Below, one piece after another: positions 56,401 through 64,000 of a stretch of DNA of 64,000 nt. Made by a program: the position numbers and the translations under genes. The notes below the pieces were generated by a model. The model did not search any database. It saw nothing but the letters and a program-made list of their open reading frames with translations, and had not been told where the DNA came from. The stretch is from Sphingobacteriales bacterium 16-39-50 (GTDB lineage: Bacteria > Bacteroidota > Bacteroidia > Sphingobacteriales > Sphingobacteriaceae), in NCBI GenBank assembly GCA_002257025.1, contig NCHA01000001.1, positions 496,001-560,000 on the forward strand. The letters are read 5' to 3'. Each line of letters starts with the position of its first letter. Within the stretch, counting starts at the first letter, position 1.

Positions 56401-56626
56401 CAATAATTTCACCTCTTGTTGCCTTGATACTGAAATTACCATTACTATCGGTAGACGTTCCCTGTGTACTGCCCTTAATTCGTACAATGACTCCCGGAAG
56501 TGGGATTTGCCCGTCATCAATCACCTTGCCAGTGATAAGACTCTGTGCATTAAGGCTCTCTGAACAAATCAATACCATTAGCACAACCGCCAATGTTGAC
56601 TTGAATAAATTGAAAAGAAAATTCAT
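53413..56626 (-). pseudogene. SusC-type TonB-dependent receptor broken by a frameshift
   Basis: Outer-membrane receptor normally about 1,070 residues. The first part (56030-56626, 198 residues) has a signal peptide, a carboxypeptidase-like beta domain (SLITGKVIDDGQIPLPGVIV) and the plug start DEVIVVGYGTQKK, and breaks after LVLVDGVPG. The rest (53413-56085, other frame) resumes at LNPNDIESVSVLKDASSAAIYGARG and runs through the barrel to FTFGINLGL. The break is near 56040-56060. Plugs I know have five residues between DGVxG and NPxD, so a lost pair of bases fits best; a one-base gain is also possible. Sequencing error cannot be excluded. Confidence 0.82.
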
Positions 56627-57060
56627 GTTTTTTTTTCTAGTGTGTGTTAAAATGATAGATTATTTTTTGACACAAGAGTAGCCTGGAATTGTTATGAATA
56701 AGTACGCTTAGTATTATTGTTTCAATATGTATAGGATAAGTCAGTGTTAAGTGTGAATGATTTTTTAACACTAAATAATGCTCTGCTTAAAACTGCGAAA
56801 TCCTGAAATCGTACTTACTTGGTTTTAACCACCAAATTTACAGTTGGATCAATATCCAGGTAAATGGGCCAGTTATACTGAATAGACATTGTGCATCAAT
56901 ACATTATATCCAAAATAATGATCGATCACTTGAAGAAATAACAAAGTGAAATTAAAACCAGTACGGAGCAGAGAAATCACCATGCAAAATTGTGATTATC
57001 AGTATCTCATAATTTACCTCACACTGACCATCCATATATTAGACTATTCACTTAAAGCCC
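56627..57060. other. Intergenic region upstream of susC and mnmA
   Basis: No gene. An inverted repeat AGTGTTAA / TTAACACT (56743-56750 and 56765-56772) with a T-rich loop could be a terminator-like or regulatory hairpin. TGGTTTTAACCA lies at 56819-56830. The susC promoter must lie in the first 150 bp but was not identified. Confidence 0.35.
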
Positions 57061-57068
57061 TATATTTG
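57061..57068 (+). promoter_or_regulatory. mnmA promoter -7 element
   Basis: TATATTTG is an exact TAnnTTTG match, 39 bp before the ATG of mnmA; the same octamer precedes tRNA-Gly. The -33 region (TTAG at 57039-57042) is weak. Confidence 0.55.
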
Positions 57069-57107
57069 CAACAATTCAAGAGGCACTAGCCTGAGTATAA
57101 GTTTTCA

Positions 57108-58196
57108 ATGAGCAAAAAAGGAAGAGTACTGGTTGCAATGAGTGGTGGAGTGGATAGTTCTGTTGCAGCAGTTATGCTGCATGAACAGGGTTATGAAGTA
57201 ATCGGCCTGACTATGAAAACATGGGATTATGCTTCTTCAGGGGGCTCTTCAAAAGAAACGGGCTGCTGTAGTCTTGATAGCATTAATGATGCTCGTGCCC
57301 TTGCAGTTGCCTATGGTTTTCCGCATTACATTCTGGATATCCGTTCTGAGTTTGGGGATTTTGTGATCGACAATTTTGTTGATGAATATATTGCAGGCAG
57401 AACCCCTAACCCATGTGTTTTATGTAATACCCATATCAAATGGGAAGCACTTTTAAAGCGTGCTGATAAGCTGGATTGTGAGTTTATTGCAACCGGGCAT
57501 TACGCCAATATCCGTTTACAGGATAATGGCAGGTATGTGATCTCTAAAGGAAAAGATGAGCATAAAGATCAATCTTATGTACTTTGGGGTGTATCTCAGG
57601 AAAACTTAGCCCGTACACAATTTCCTTTGGGAAGCTTTGCAAAATCAGAGATCAGACAGATGGCAAAGGATATGGGACAACTGGAACTGGCAAATAAATC
57701 TGAAAGTTATGAGATTTGTTTTGTTCCGGATAATGACTACCGTGCTTTTCTAAGAAATAAGGTTCAGGATCTCGATGAACGTATCGGTCCGGGGAACTTT
57801 ATGCTCAGCGATGGTAGCATCGTGGGTAAACACCTCGGTTATCCTTATTATACTATCGGACAGCGTAAAGGATTGGGTGTAGCCTTTGGCCACCCTATGT
57901 TTGTAACACGCATACTTCCCGAAAGCAACACAGTCATGCTGGGCACGATCGATGAACTAGAGAAATCTGAAGCTCTGGTAAGAAATATCAATCTGGTAAA
58001 ATATGACAGCATACCTGAACCGATCGAAGCCATAAGTAAGATCAGATATAAAGACTCGGGTGCCATGAGTACCCTGACGCAGGAAGGCGAAATGATCCGG
58101 ATTAATTTCCATCATTCAGTTTCAGGAATTGCACCTGGACAGTCGGCAGTGTTCTATGAAGGGAATGATCTGATTGGCGGTGGATTTCTGGTCTGA
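57108..58196 (+). CDS. mnmA: tRNA 2-thiouridine(34) synthase MnmA
   Basis: 362 residues. Adds sulfur to U34 of tRNA-Lys, Glu and Gln. PP-loop ATP motif SGGVDSS (12-18), catalytic Cys106 in NPCVLCNTHIKWE, second catalytic Cys204 in YEICFVPDNDYRAF, plus TGHYAN. The GCCSLD sequence at about 52-57 is typical of the bacterial family. Full length, starts with ATG at 57108. It is followed by topA after 139 bp, with its own promoter. Confidence 0.95.
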   Translation: MSKKGRVLVAMSGGVDSSVAAVMLHEQGYEVIGLTMKTWDYASSGGSSKETGCCSLDSINDARALAVAYGFPHYILDIRSEFGDFVIDNFVDEYIAGRTPNPCVLCNTHIKWEALLKRADKLDCEFIATGHYANIRLQDNGRYVISKGKDEHKDQSYVLWGVSQENLARTQFPLGSFAKSEIRQMAKDMGQLELANKSESYEICFVPDNDYRAFLRNKVQDLDERIGPGNFMLSDGSIVGKHLGYPYYTIGQRKGLGVAFGHPMFVTRILPESNTVMLGTIDELEKSEALVRNINLVKYDSIPEPIEAISKIRYKDSGAMSTLTQEGEMIRINFHHSVSGIAPGQSAVFYEGNDLIGGGFLV

Positions 58197-58284
58197 TCTG
58201 ATTCTTAACCAGATCAAATCTTTTTAAAATTTTCAATAATTCTTCCCTTTTTTAGTCCGGAAATACAATTCTGCGGGACGCTAA

Positions 58285-58316
58285 TTTGTCTTTCCCTTTT
58301 ATAATCCCTTTATTTG
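58285..58316 (+). promoter_or_regulatory. topA promoter
   Basis: TTTG at 58285-58288, a 20-bp spacer, and TTTATTTG at 58309-58316 (one mismatch to TAnnTTTG), 20 bp before the topA ATG. Confidence 0.55.
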
Positions 58317-58335
58317 CAGAATATCAAAGAATTTA

Positions 58336-60918
58336 ATGGCCAAAAATTTACTTATTGTTGAGTCACCGGCAAAAGCCAAAACCATCGAAGGATATCTTGG
58401 AAAAGATTTTCTTGTCAAATCAAGCTATGGTCATATTCGCGACCTGATCAAGACCGATGACGCGATTAATGTGAACAATAATTTTGAACAGCGCTATGAA
58501 GTTCCTTCAGATAAAAAAGCCGTAGTCAATGAATTAAAGAAATTGGCTAAGGATGCAGAAATGGTATGGCTTGCATCGGATGAGGACCGTGAGGGAGAGG
58601 CAATTTCATGGCATCTGTTTGAGACTTTGGGCCTGAAAGAAGATAAAACCAAACGCATAGTCTTCCATGAAATAACGAAAACAGCCATTCTCAAAGCAAT
58701 TGAGACACCCCGAAAGATTGATTATAATTTAGTTTATGCTCAGCAGGCACGCCGGGTATTAGACCGCCTGGTTGGTTTTGAATTATCCCCGGTATTGTGG
58801 AAAAAGGTAAAACCTTCCCTTTCTGCAGGACGCGTACAATCAGTTGCGGTACGATTAATCGTAGACCGTGAGCGTGAAGTGAACAAATTTACCGCTACTG
58901 CCGCATTTCGTGTCGTAGCTGTATTTTCTACCGATAATCAAAAAGAAATTTTCAGGGCTGAATTGCCCGAACGCTTTGAAAAAGCACCTGAAGCTGAGAA
59001 TTTTCTGAAGAATTGTATCAATGCAATCTACACGGTCAATAGTCTGGAAACCAGACCAACAAAAAGAAGTCCGGCTCCACCTTTTACCACCTCAACTCTT
59101 CAACAGGAAGCCAGCAGAAAACTAGGTTTTTCAGTTGCCAGAACCATGTCGGTAGCTCAAAAACTATACGAAAGCGGTAAAATCACCTATATGCGTACCG
59201 ACTCGGTTAACCTATCGGATACTGCATTGAATGCCGCTGCAGATGAGATCAGATCTGCGTACGGTGAAAAATACCACCAGTTAAGAAAGTTTAAAACCAA
59301 ATCTGCAGGTGCACAGGAAGCTCACGAAGCGATACGTCCTACCTACTTCGAGCAGCATAGAATCAGCGGTGATTCATCAGAACAACGTTTGTACGAACTG
59401 ATCTGGAAGCGTTCCATTGCTTCCCAAATGGCAGAAGCTAATTTTGAAAAAACCACTGCAAAAATTAATATTTCAACCCGTCCTGAAGAATTTGTGGCTA
59501 ATGGTGAGGTAATGAAATTTGATGGGTTCCTTAAGGTTTATTTTGAATCTAAAGATGAGGAAGAAGTTGAAATCAATCTAGACGACGAAAACGAAAACTC
59601 AATTTTACCACCTTTAAGCAAGGGTCAGCGTCTGAATTTGCGTGAAATGAATGCTACTGAGCGCTATTCCCGACCACCGGCACGCTATACCGAAGCCAGC
59701 CTTGTTAAGAAGCTCGAAGAATTGGGTATTGGTCGTCCATCTACTTATGCTCCTACCATATCCACAATACAGAACCGTGGATATGTTGTTAAAGAAGAAC
59801 GTGAAGGTAAAAAGCGTGATTTTCAGGTAATAAGCCTTAAAGATGGGAAGATCAGTTCTGCAACAAAATCAGAAAATACCGGAGCAGAAAAAAATAAACT
59901 ATTCCCCACAGATATTGGCGCTGTAGTAAATGATTTTCTGGTAGAACATTTCAAGGGTATTGTAGATTTCAACTTTACTGCCAAAGTTGAAAAAGAGTTC
60001 GATGAAATTGCGCAAGGATTAAAAAACTGGACAGAAATGCTCCGCTCCTTTTACAATCCTTTCCACACTGAAGTAGAAAACACTCTTCAAACTGCAAACA
60101 GGGCCAGTGGCGAAAGGGAACTGGGTAACGATCCTGAAAGCGGGAAGAAAATATCTGTGCGTATTGGCAGATATGGACCTTTTGTTCAGATTGGTGAATC
60201 CCAGGAAAATGAGGAGGATGAAAAACCAAGATATGCAAGCCTTCGTGCCGGACAAATGATCGAAACCATCACTTTAGCCGAGGCGCTTGATCTTTTCAAA
60301 CTTCCTTTCCAGCTGGAAGATTATCAGGGCAAGGAACTTAGCGTGGGTGTGGGTCGTTTTGGGCCTTATATCAAATGGGGTGAAAGTTTCATTTCATTAC
60401 CTAAAGGTGAAGATCCGCTTTCAGTTAATCTGGACCGCGCTATTGAACTTATTGATCAAAAAAATATTGCTGAAGCTCCTATAGCCCAATATGAAAACCT
60501 GCCTGTAACCAAAGGTAAAGGAAGGTTCGGTCCATTCATAAAGTGGAATAACCTCTATATCAATGTCCCTGTACGCTATAATTTTGATCAGTTAGGTCAG
60601 GCAGAGATTAACGAATTAATTAGTAATAAAGTCGAAAAAGAGTCCAACCGATTTATACAAACCTGGCCATCTGAAAAAATAGCACTTGAAAATGGAAGAT
60701 GGGGACCTTTCATCCGTTTTGGCAAGCAAATGCTTAAACTTGGAAAGAACAAAAGCACCAACGACAAATACAGTCCTGAGGAACTGGCTTCACTTTCTCT
60801 GGAAGCCGTTAAAAAGCTGATCGAAGAACAGGTTCCCGATGCATTTGCAGCGAAAACTAAAAAGGTTGTAAAGAAAGTTGCAGTTAAGAAAAGCACCAAA
60901 AAGCTAGTTAAAAAATAG
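58336..60918 (+). CDS. topA: DNA topoisomerase I
   Basis: 860 residues. Type IA topoisomerase that relaxes negative supercoils. Toprim domain MAKNLLIVESPAKAKTIEGY with acidic DEDREGE at 82-88, and catalytic Tyr285 in KITYMRTDSVNLS. The C terminus lacks four-cysteine zinc fingers. Instead it has four GR(Y/F/W)GP(F/Y)(V/I) repeats (about 615-810) and a lysine-rich tail (KKVVKKVAVKKSTKKLVKK), the usual Bacteroidota layout. Housekeeping. Confidence 0.96.
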   Translation: MAKNLLIVESPAKAKTIEGYLGKDFLVKSSYGHIRDLIKTDDAINVNNNFEQRYEVPSDKKAVVNELKKLAKDAEMVWLASDEDREGEAISWHLFETLGLKEDKTKRIVFHEITKTAILKAIETPRKIDYNLVYAQQARRVLDRLVGFELSPVLWKKVKPSLSAGRVQSVAVRLIVDREREVNKFTATAAFRVVAVFSTDNQKEIFRAELPERFEKAPEAENFLKNCINAIYTVNSLETRPTKRSPAPPFTTSTLQQEASRKLGFSVARTMSVAQKLYESGKITYMRTDSVNLSDTALNAAADEIRSAYGEKYHQLRKFKTKSAGAQEAHEAIRPTYFEQHRISGDSSEQRLYELIWKRSIASQMAEANFEKTTAKINISTRPEEFVANGEVMKFDGFLKVYFESKDEEEVEINLDDENENSILPPLSKGQRLNLREMNATERYSRPPARYTEASLVKKLEELGIGRPSTYAPTISTIQNRGYVVKEEREGKKRDFQVISLKDGKISSATKSENTGAEKNKLFPTDIGAVVNDFLVEHFKGIVDFNFTAKVEKEFDEIAQGLKNWTEMLRSFYNPFHTEVENTLQTANRASGERELGNDPESGKKISVRIGRYGPFVQIGESQENEEDEKPRYASLRAGQMIETITLAEALDLFKLPFQLEDYQGKELSVGVGRFGPYIKWGESFISLPKGEDPLSVNLDRAIELIDQKNIAEAPIAQYENLPVTKGKGRFGPFIKWNNLYINVPVRYNFDQLGQAEINELISNKVEKESNRFIQTWPSEKIALENGRWGPFIRFGKQMLKLGKNKSTNDKYSPEELASLSLEAVKKLIEEQVPDAFAAKTKKVVKKVAVKKSTKKLVKK

Positions 60919-60950
60919 GCGAAGAAATAGGAAATAAGGTTGTTTACCTC

Positions 60951-61355
60951 ATGAAAAAAGATTTGCCTGAAAATATAGTTGAAAACGTTGCAATAGCTGT
61001 CGTTCTGGAGTCCTCAACTCCAGAAGTTAAAAACTGGAAGGTTTATCTGCTAAACCTGAAAGATGAGCCTATTGAAACTGTCCTTGTAAGTTCTAAAGGA
61101 TATGGTGAAAAAGATGGAAAACAGGTAAAAACATCCATTTTACGTCATTCTATAGGCACAGTAGCAACTCAGGACTATGCAGCCATTGAGCTGATTGATG
61201 AACAGGTTCTCGGCCTGACTAATGAATATTGGTTAAGTTATTATATCAATGGTCAGATTTTTGACAAGAAATTCATCTTTGTACCTGAAAGTATCATTGA
61301 TACCAATCTAAGCAGAATCCCGCTGCTGAACATGCCTGGGGTCATGATTGGTTAA
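60951..61355 (+). CDS. Conserved hypothetical protein downstream of topA
   Basis: 134 residues, soluble, no signal peptide or membrane segment. It begins MKKDLPENIVENVAIAVVLES and is beta-rich, with KVYLLNLKDEPIETVLVSSKGYG and a closing IPLLNMPGVMIG. It resembles a conserved Bacteroidota protein often mislabelled as a phenylalanyl-tRNA synthetase subunit, but nothing in it supports that. Its 32-bp spacing from topA suggests co-transcription. Confidence 0.75.
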   Translation: MKKDLPENIVENVAIAVVLESSTPEVKNWKVYLLNLKDEPIETVLVSSKGYGEKDGKQVKTSILRHSIGTVATQDYAAIELIDEQVLGLTNEYWLSYYINGQIFDKKFIFVPESIIDTNLSRIPLLNMPGVMIG

Positions 61356-61404
61356 TCAATTTGCATAAATCAAAACCTCATATCCTGCAAATAAAATAGA
61401 AGCC

Positions 61405-61412
61405 TATCTTTG
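61405..61412 (+). promoter_or_regulatory. -7 element immediately before a DUF480 start codon
   Basis: TATCTTTG ends three bases before the ATG at 61416, the same geometry as at 10339-10350. Transcription would start at or beside the ATG, giving a leaderless mRNA. No well-spaced -33 TTTG was found. Confidence 0.45.
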
Positions 61413-61415
61413 GGC

Positions 61416-62057
61416 ATGGATTCGAATCAAACCTTAGCCCAGCTCAGCGCAGAAGAACAACGTGTTCTAGGTTCTCTCATCGAAAAAAGCAGAACCACTC
61501 CCGATTATTACCCTATGTCAATTAACGGTCTCCAGTCGGCTTGCAATCAAAAAACTTCAAGGTATCCGATTGTACAGTATGATGAAGAAACCATTATTGA
61601 GACCTTAAATTCATTAAAGAAAAAAAGTTTAATATCCACTGCAACAGGAGGTTCAAGCCGTGTAGTTAAATACAAACATAACCTTGGAATTGTCTACCCG
61701 CTGGTTCCGGCAGAGCTTGCTTTAATCAGCTTACTCCTACTAAGAGGACCTCAAACACCCGGAGAACTGAATACAAACTCCGGAAGGTTATATGAATTTG
61801 AAAGCATTGAAGAAGTTCAGGGCACCTTACAGGATCTTTCTAAAAGATGTTTTGTAAAAGCAATTGAACGTCGCCACGGACAGAAAGAAGTACGTTATGT
61901 TCACCTATTTGGTGACAGCGTGGAAGATCCTGTTGATTATCACTCAGGCATAAATCCTGCATCTACCGATCAGCTTAATGCCCGGGTTGAAATCCTTGAG
62001 AAAGAACTTTCAGAATTAAAAGAGGCATTCAATAAACTCCTGTCTGAATTAACTTAG
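61416..62057 (+). CDS. DUF480 (YceH-like) protein
   Basis: 213 residues from ATG 61416; the TTG at 61410 is part of the promoter-like element. The family signature is EEQRVLGSLIEKSRTTPDYYP and MSINGLQSACNQKTSR (about 13-50), followed by two winged-helix-like regions and a C-terminal coiled coil (EILEKELSELKEAFNKLL). YceH-like proteins have a DNA-binding-like fold; their role is not established. Cytoplasmic. Confidence 0.88.
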   Translation: MDSNQTLAQLSAEEQRVLGSLIEKSRTTPDYYPMSINGLQSACNQKTSRYPIVQYDEETIIETLNSLKKKSLISTATGGSSRVVKYKHNLGIVYPLVPAELALISLLLLRGPQTPGELNTNSGRLYEFESIEEVQGTLQDLSKRCFVKAIERRHGQKEVRYVHLFGDSVEDPVDYHSGINPASTDQLNARVEILEKELSELKEAFNKLLSELT

Positions 62058-62127
62058 CCGTTTTCTAAGCTTATTTTTATAAAAGCTTTATAATGTGTAA
62101 TTTACTAATACTGATAAAGATTCATAT

Positions 62128-62844
62128 ATGTTAGAAAACATTGATCTTCAACAGGTTTTAGTGCTCGATATTGAAACCGTTCCCCAATACCCTGCTTTTA
62201 AGGAATTACCCGCAGAATATCAGCAATTATGGGATCAAAAGACCCGCTTTCAACGCCGTGATGGTGAAACAGCAGCAGAATTTTATTCCAGGGCTGGAAT
62301 ACTGGCAGAATTTGGAAAAATCATTTGCATTTCAGTTGGAATCTTCTCAAAAAAGACAGAAACACTTTCCCTGCGTGTAAAATCCTTCTATGGCGATGAT
62401 GAGAAGGAAGTGATTCAGTCATTTATTGATCTATTAAACAAACAGTCCGATTCCCTTATTTTATGTGCCCACAATGGCAAGGAATTCGATTTTCCCTATT
62501 TATGTCGCAGGATGCTGATCAATGGACTGCAAATACCCGTTCAATTGAATATCCATGGAAAAAAGCCCTGGGAGATCATGCATCTGGATACGATGGATCT
62601 CTGGAAATTCGGAGATTATAAAAACTATACCTCGCTGAACCTGCTTGCTGCGGTATTCAATATTCCAAGTCCGAAAGATGATATTGATGGAAGTATGGTA
62701 CACAAAGTTTACTGGGAAGACAATGATCTTGAACGGATAAGGATTTATTGTGAGAAGGACGTGATTACTACTGCACAAATCCTGCTGAAATTTAAATCTT
62801 TAGCTGCCCTATCCACAGATCAGATTACTATTGTGGAGCGCTGA
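62128..62844 (+). CDS. Predicted 3'-5' exonuclease related to the PolB exonuclease domain
   Basis: 238 residues, DnaQ-like DEDD nuclease fold. Exonuclease I motif LDIETVPQYP (Asp and Glu near 14-16), Exo II LCAHNGKEFDFPYLCRRM near 112-129 and a late YCEKDVITTAQILL with the final Asp (about 211-224). Between them lies DLWKFGDYKNYTSL. Probable role in repair or nucleic-acid processing. It follows DUF480 by 70 bp, in an order that may be one operon. Confidence 0.86.
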   Translation: MLENIDLQQVLVLDIETVPQYPAFKELPAEYQQLWDQKTRFQRRDGETAAEFYSRAGILAEFGKIICISVGIFSKKTETLSLRVKSFYGDDEKEVIQSFIDLLNKQSDSLILCAHNGKEFDFPYLCRRMLINGLQIPVQLNIHGKKPWEIMHLDTMDLWKFGDYKNYTSLNLLAAVFNIPSPKDDIDGSMVHKVYWEDNDLERIRIYCEKDVITTAQILLKFKSLAALSTDQITIVER

Positions 62845-62936
62845 ATGGCATTTCAATGATCATTTGAATGTTATCAAATGGTAAAGAAGCTTATTATTAG
62901 CTGCTTAAGCCTTATCTTAGGGGAAATTAGTAAAAA

Positions 62937-64000
62937 ATGTCAAAAAAGAAATCAAACAACTTTAACCTGGTACTTACCAAACTCATTACTGATGTGTTTG
63001 AAAAATCAGGTAATAAGCCATTAAATTATAAACAGGTTGCATCAAAACTTAACCTCCATGATGATGAAACCAGAGTCTTAATACTGGAGGTTTTAAAGGA
63101 AGAAACCAGAAAAGGAATTCTTCAGGAGCCTGAAAAGGGTAAATTCATATTAAAACAGCTTAAAACATTCGTAACCGGCAAGGTAGATATGACCAGCGAT
63201 GGTTCAGCCTACATTGTCAGTGATGATGAATTTGAAGAAGATATTTATGTAGCACCGCGTAAACTGCGCAATGCCCTTCACGGTGATATTGTCAAGGTAT
63301 ATGTCTATGCCAAGAACAAGGGCCGCAAAAAGGACGGAGAAGTTGTGGAGATTCTACAAAGGGCCAAAATGGACTTTACAGGAATTATTAAGCTTTCTGA
63401 CCGCTTTGCCTTTTTTGTACCGGATGACCGGAAGATGCTGCATGATATTTTTATTCCTTTAGACGGACTCAATGGCGCTAAAGATGGTTATAAAGCTATA
63501 GCTAAAATTGTTGACTGGCCTGAAGATGCCAAAAACCCGATTGGTGAGATCACCCATGTGCTAGGTAAACAGGGTGAGAATAATGCTGAAATGAATGCCA
63601 TTTTAGCGGATTATGGTTTTCCTCTTGCTTTCCCTGATGAAGTGGAGAAACAAGCAGAATCTATCAGTGAGGACATTACTAAAGAAGAAATAGCCCGGCG
63701 CAGGGATTTCAGGGAAATCCTGACCTTTACAATTGATCCGGCAGATGCCAAAGATTTTGATGATGCCATTTCATTCCAGAAATTAAAAAATGGAAATATT
63801 GAAGTAGGCGTTCATATTGCTGATGTTTCCCATTATGTTAAACCTGGATCTGCACTTGATAAAGAAGCTTTTGAGAGGGGGACATCTGTTTACCTGGTCG
63901 ACAGAGTGATTCCTATGCTTCCTGAGCGATTATCTAATGGCTTATGCTCACTTAGGCCTAATGAAGATAAACTATGCTTCTCGGCCGTGTTTGAGCTCGA
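62937..64000 (+). CDS. rnr: Ribonuclease R, 5' part (cut by the window end)
   Basis: At least 354 codons from ATG 62937, with no stop before the window ends; a full protein is about 700-800 residues. The N terminus is Lys-rich (MSKKKSNNFNLVLTKLI), followed by a winged helix and cold-shock domains (FVTGKVDMTSDGSAYIVSDD-like, about 79-115; DFTGIIKLSDRFAFFVPDD, about 145-165). The RNB catalytic domain starts at LTFTIDPADAKDFDDAIS near residue 263 with VGVHIADVSHYVKPGS and YLVDRVIPMLPERLSNGLCSL. RNase R is a processive 3'-5' exonuclease active on structured RNA. Confidence 0.93.
   Translation, partial: MSKKKSNNFNLVLTKLITDVFEKSGNKPLNYKQVASKLNLHDDETRVLILEVLKEETRKGILQEPEKGKFILKQLKTFVTGKVDMTSDGSAYIVSDDEFEEDIYVAPRKLRNALHGDIVKVYVYAKNKGRKKDGEVVEILQRAKMDFTGIIKLSDRFAFFVPDDRKMLHDIFIPLDGLNGAKDGYKAIAKIVDWPEDAKNPIGEITHVLGKQGENNAEMNAILADYGFPLAFPDEVEKQAESISEDITKEEIARRRDFREILTFTIDPADAKDFDDAISFQKLKNGNIEVGVHIADVSHYVKPGSALDKEAFERGTSVYLVDRVIPMLPERLSNGLCSLRPNEDKLCFSAVFEL

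Noticed and set aside
61410-61415. TTG start for the DUF480 protein
   Set aside because: The TTG is part of the TATCTTTG promoter element; ATG 61416 gives a standard N terminus.

Overview
The window reads as chromosomal DNA of a Bacteroidota bacterium, most likely family Sphingobacteriaceae (Pedobacter-like). Supporting signs are a fused murF-alr gene, a SusC/SusD pair, promoters of the Bacteroidota type (TTTG, about 20 bp, TAnnTTTG), few Shine-Dalgarno sequences, LacI-controlled sugar loci, a DUF1501/DUF1800 pair, and AT-leaning DNA with short palindromic repeats between genes. A DUF3494 ice-binding protein hints at a cold habitat.

Layout. 1-6770 holds housekeeping genes: a GmhB-like phosphatase, an OPT transporter, DUF502, murF-alr and recX. 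6771-8110 is a gene-poor kilobase followed by tRNA-Gly(GCC) and tRNA-Leu(UAA); a broken copy of the tRNA-Leu 5' half, interrupted by an 18-bp palindrome, lies between them. 8298-11501 is a small accessory patch: two orphan genes, an alpha/beta hydrolase, a 75-residue protein with an apparently leaderless promoter, and a HigBA toxin-antitoxin pair.

11679-21401 is a sugar-acid catabolic locus. A LacI repressor faces a seven-gene run (GH88 unsaturated uronyl hydrolase, TIM-barrel isomerase, Gfo/Idh/MocA oxidoreductase, SDR, MFS transporter, DUF6807, cytochrome c-propeller dehydrogenase) across a perfect 18-bp LacI-type palindrome. An inverted-repeat element, an ArsR-like gene with an in-frame stop, an Old Yellow Enzyme, a second LacI, an FAD oxidoreductase with its Na+ symporter, and a serine hydrolase follow. 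30180-33765 carries two tandem paralogues of a propeller dehydrogenase with a C-terminal haem c.

33974-56626 is mostly on the minus strand: DinB-like protein, rlmF, an arsenosugar-type trio (peroxidase-like protein, ArsS radical SAM, glycosyltransferase), a PAS-LuxR regulator, an OmpA protein, the ice-binding lipoprotein, an AraC regulator with a CxxC domain, DUF1800/DUF1501, then a GH5-like hydrolase and an aldehyde dehydrogenase on the plus strand, a PHP phosphodiesterase, and SusD with a frameshifted SusC. 57108-64000 returns to housekeeping on the plus strand: mnmA, topA, a conserved protein, a DUF480 protein, a PolB-like exonuclease and the 5' part of rnr, cut by the window end.

No CRISPR array, prophage, intact transposase or rRNA was seen. 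The least explained material is the noncoding repeats (2786-2940, 7895-7994, 21403-21491), the redox-rich sugar locus, and the cluster of three haem c-propeller fusions.
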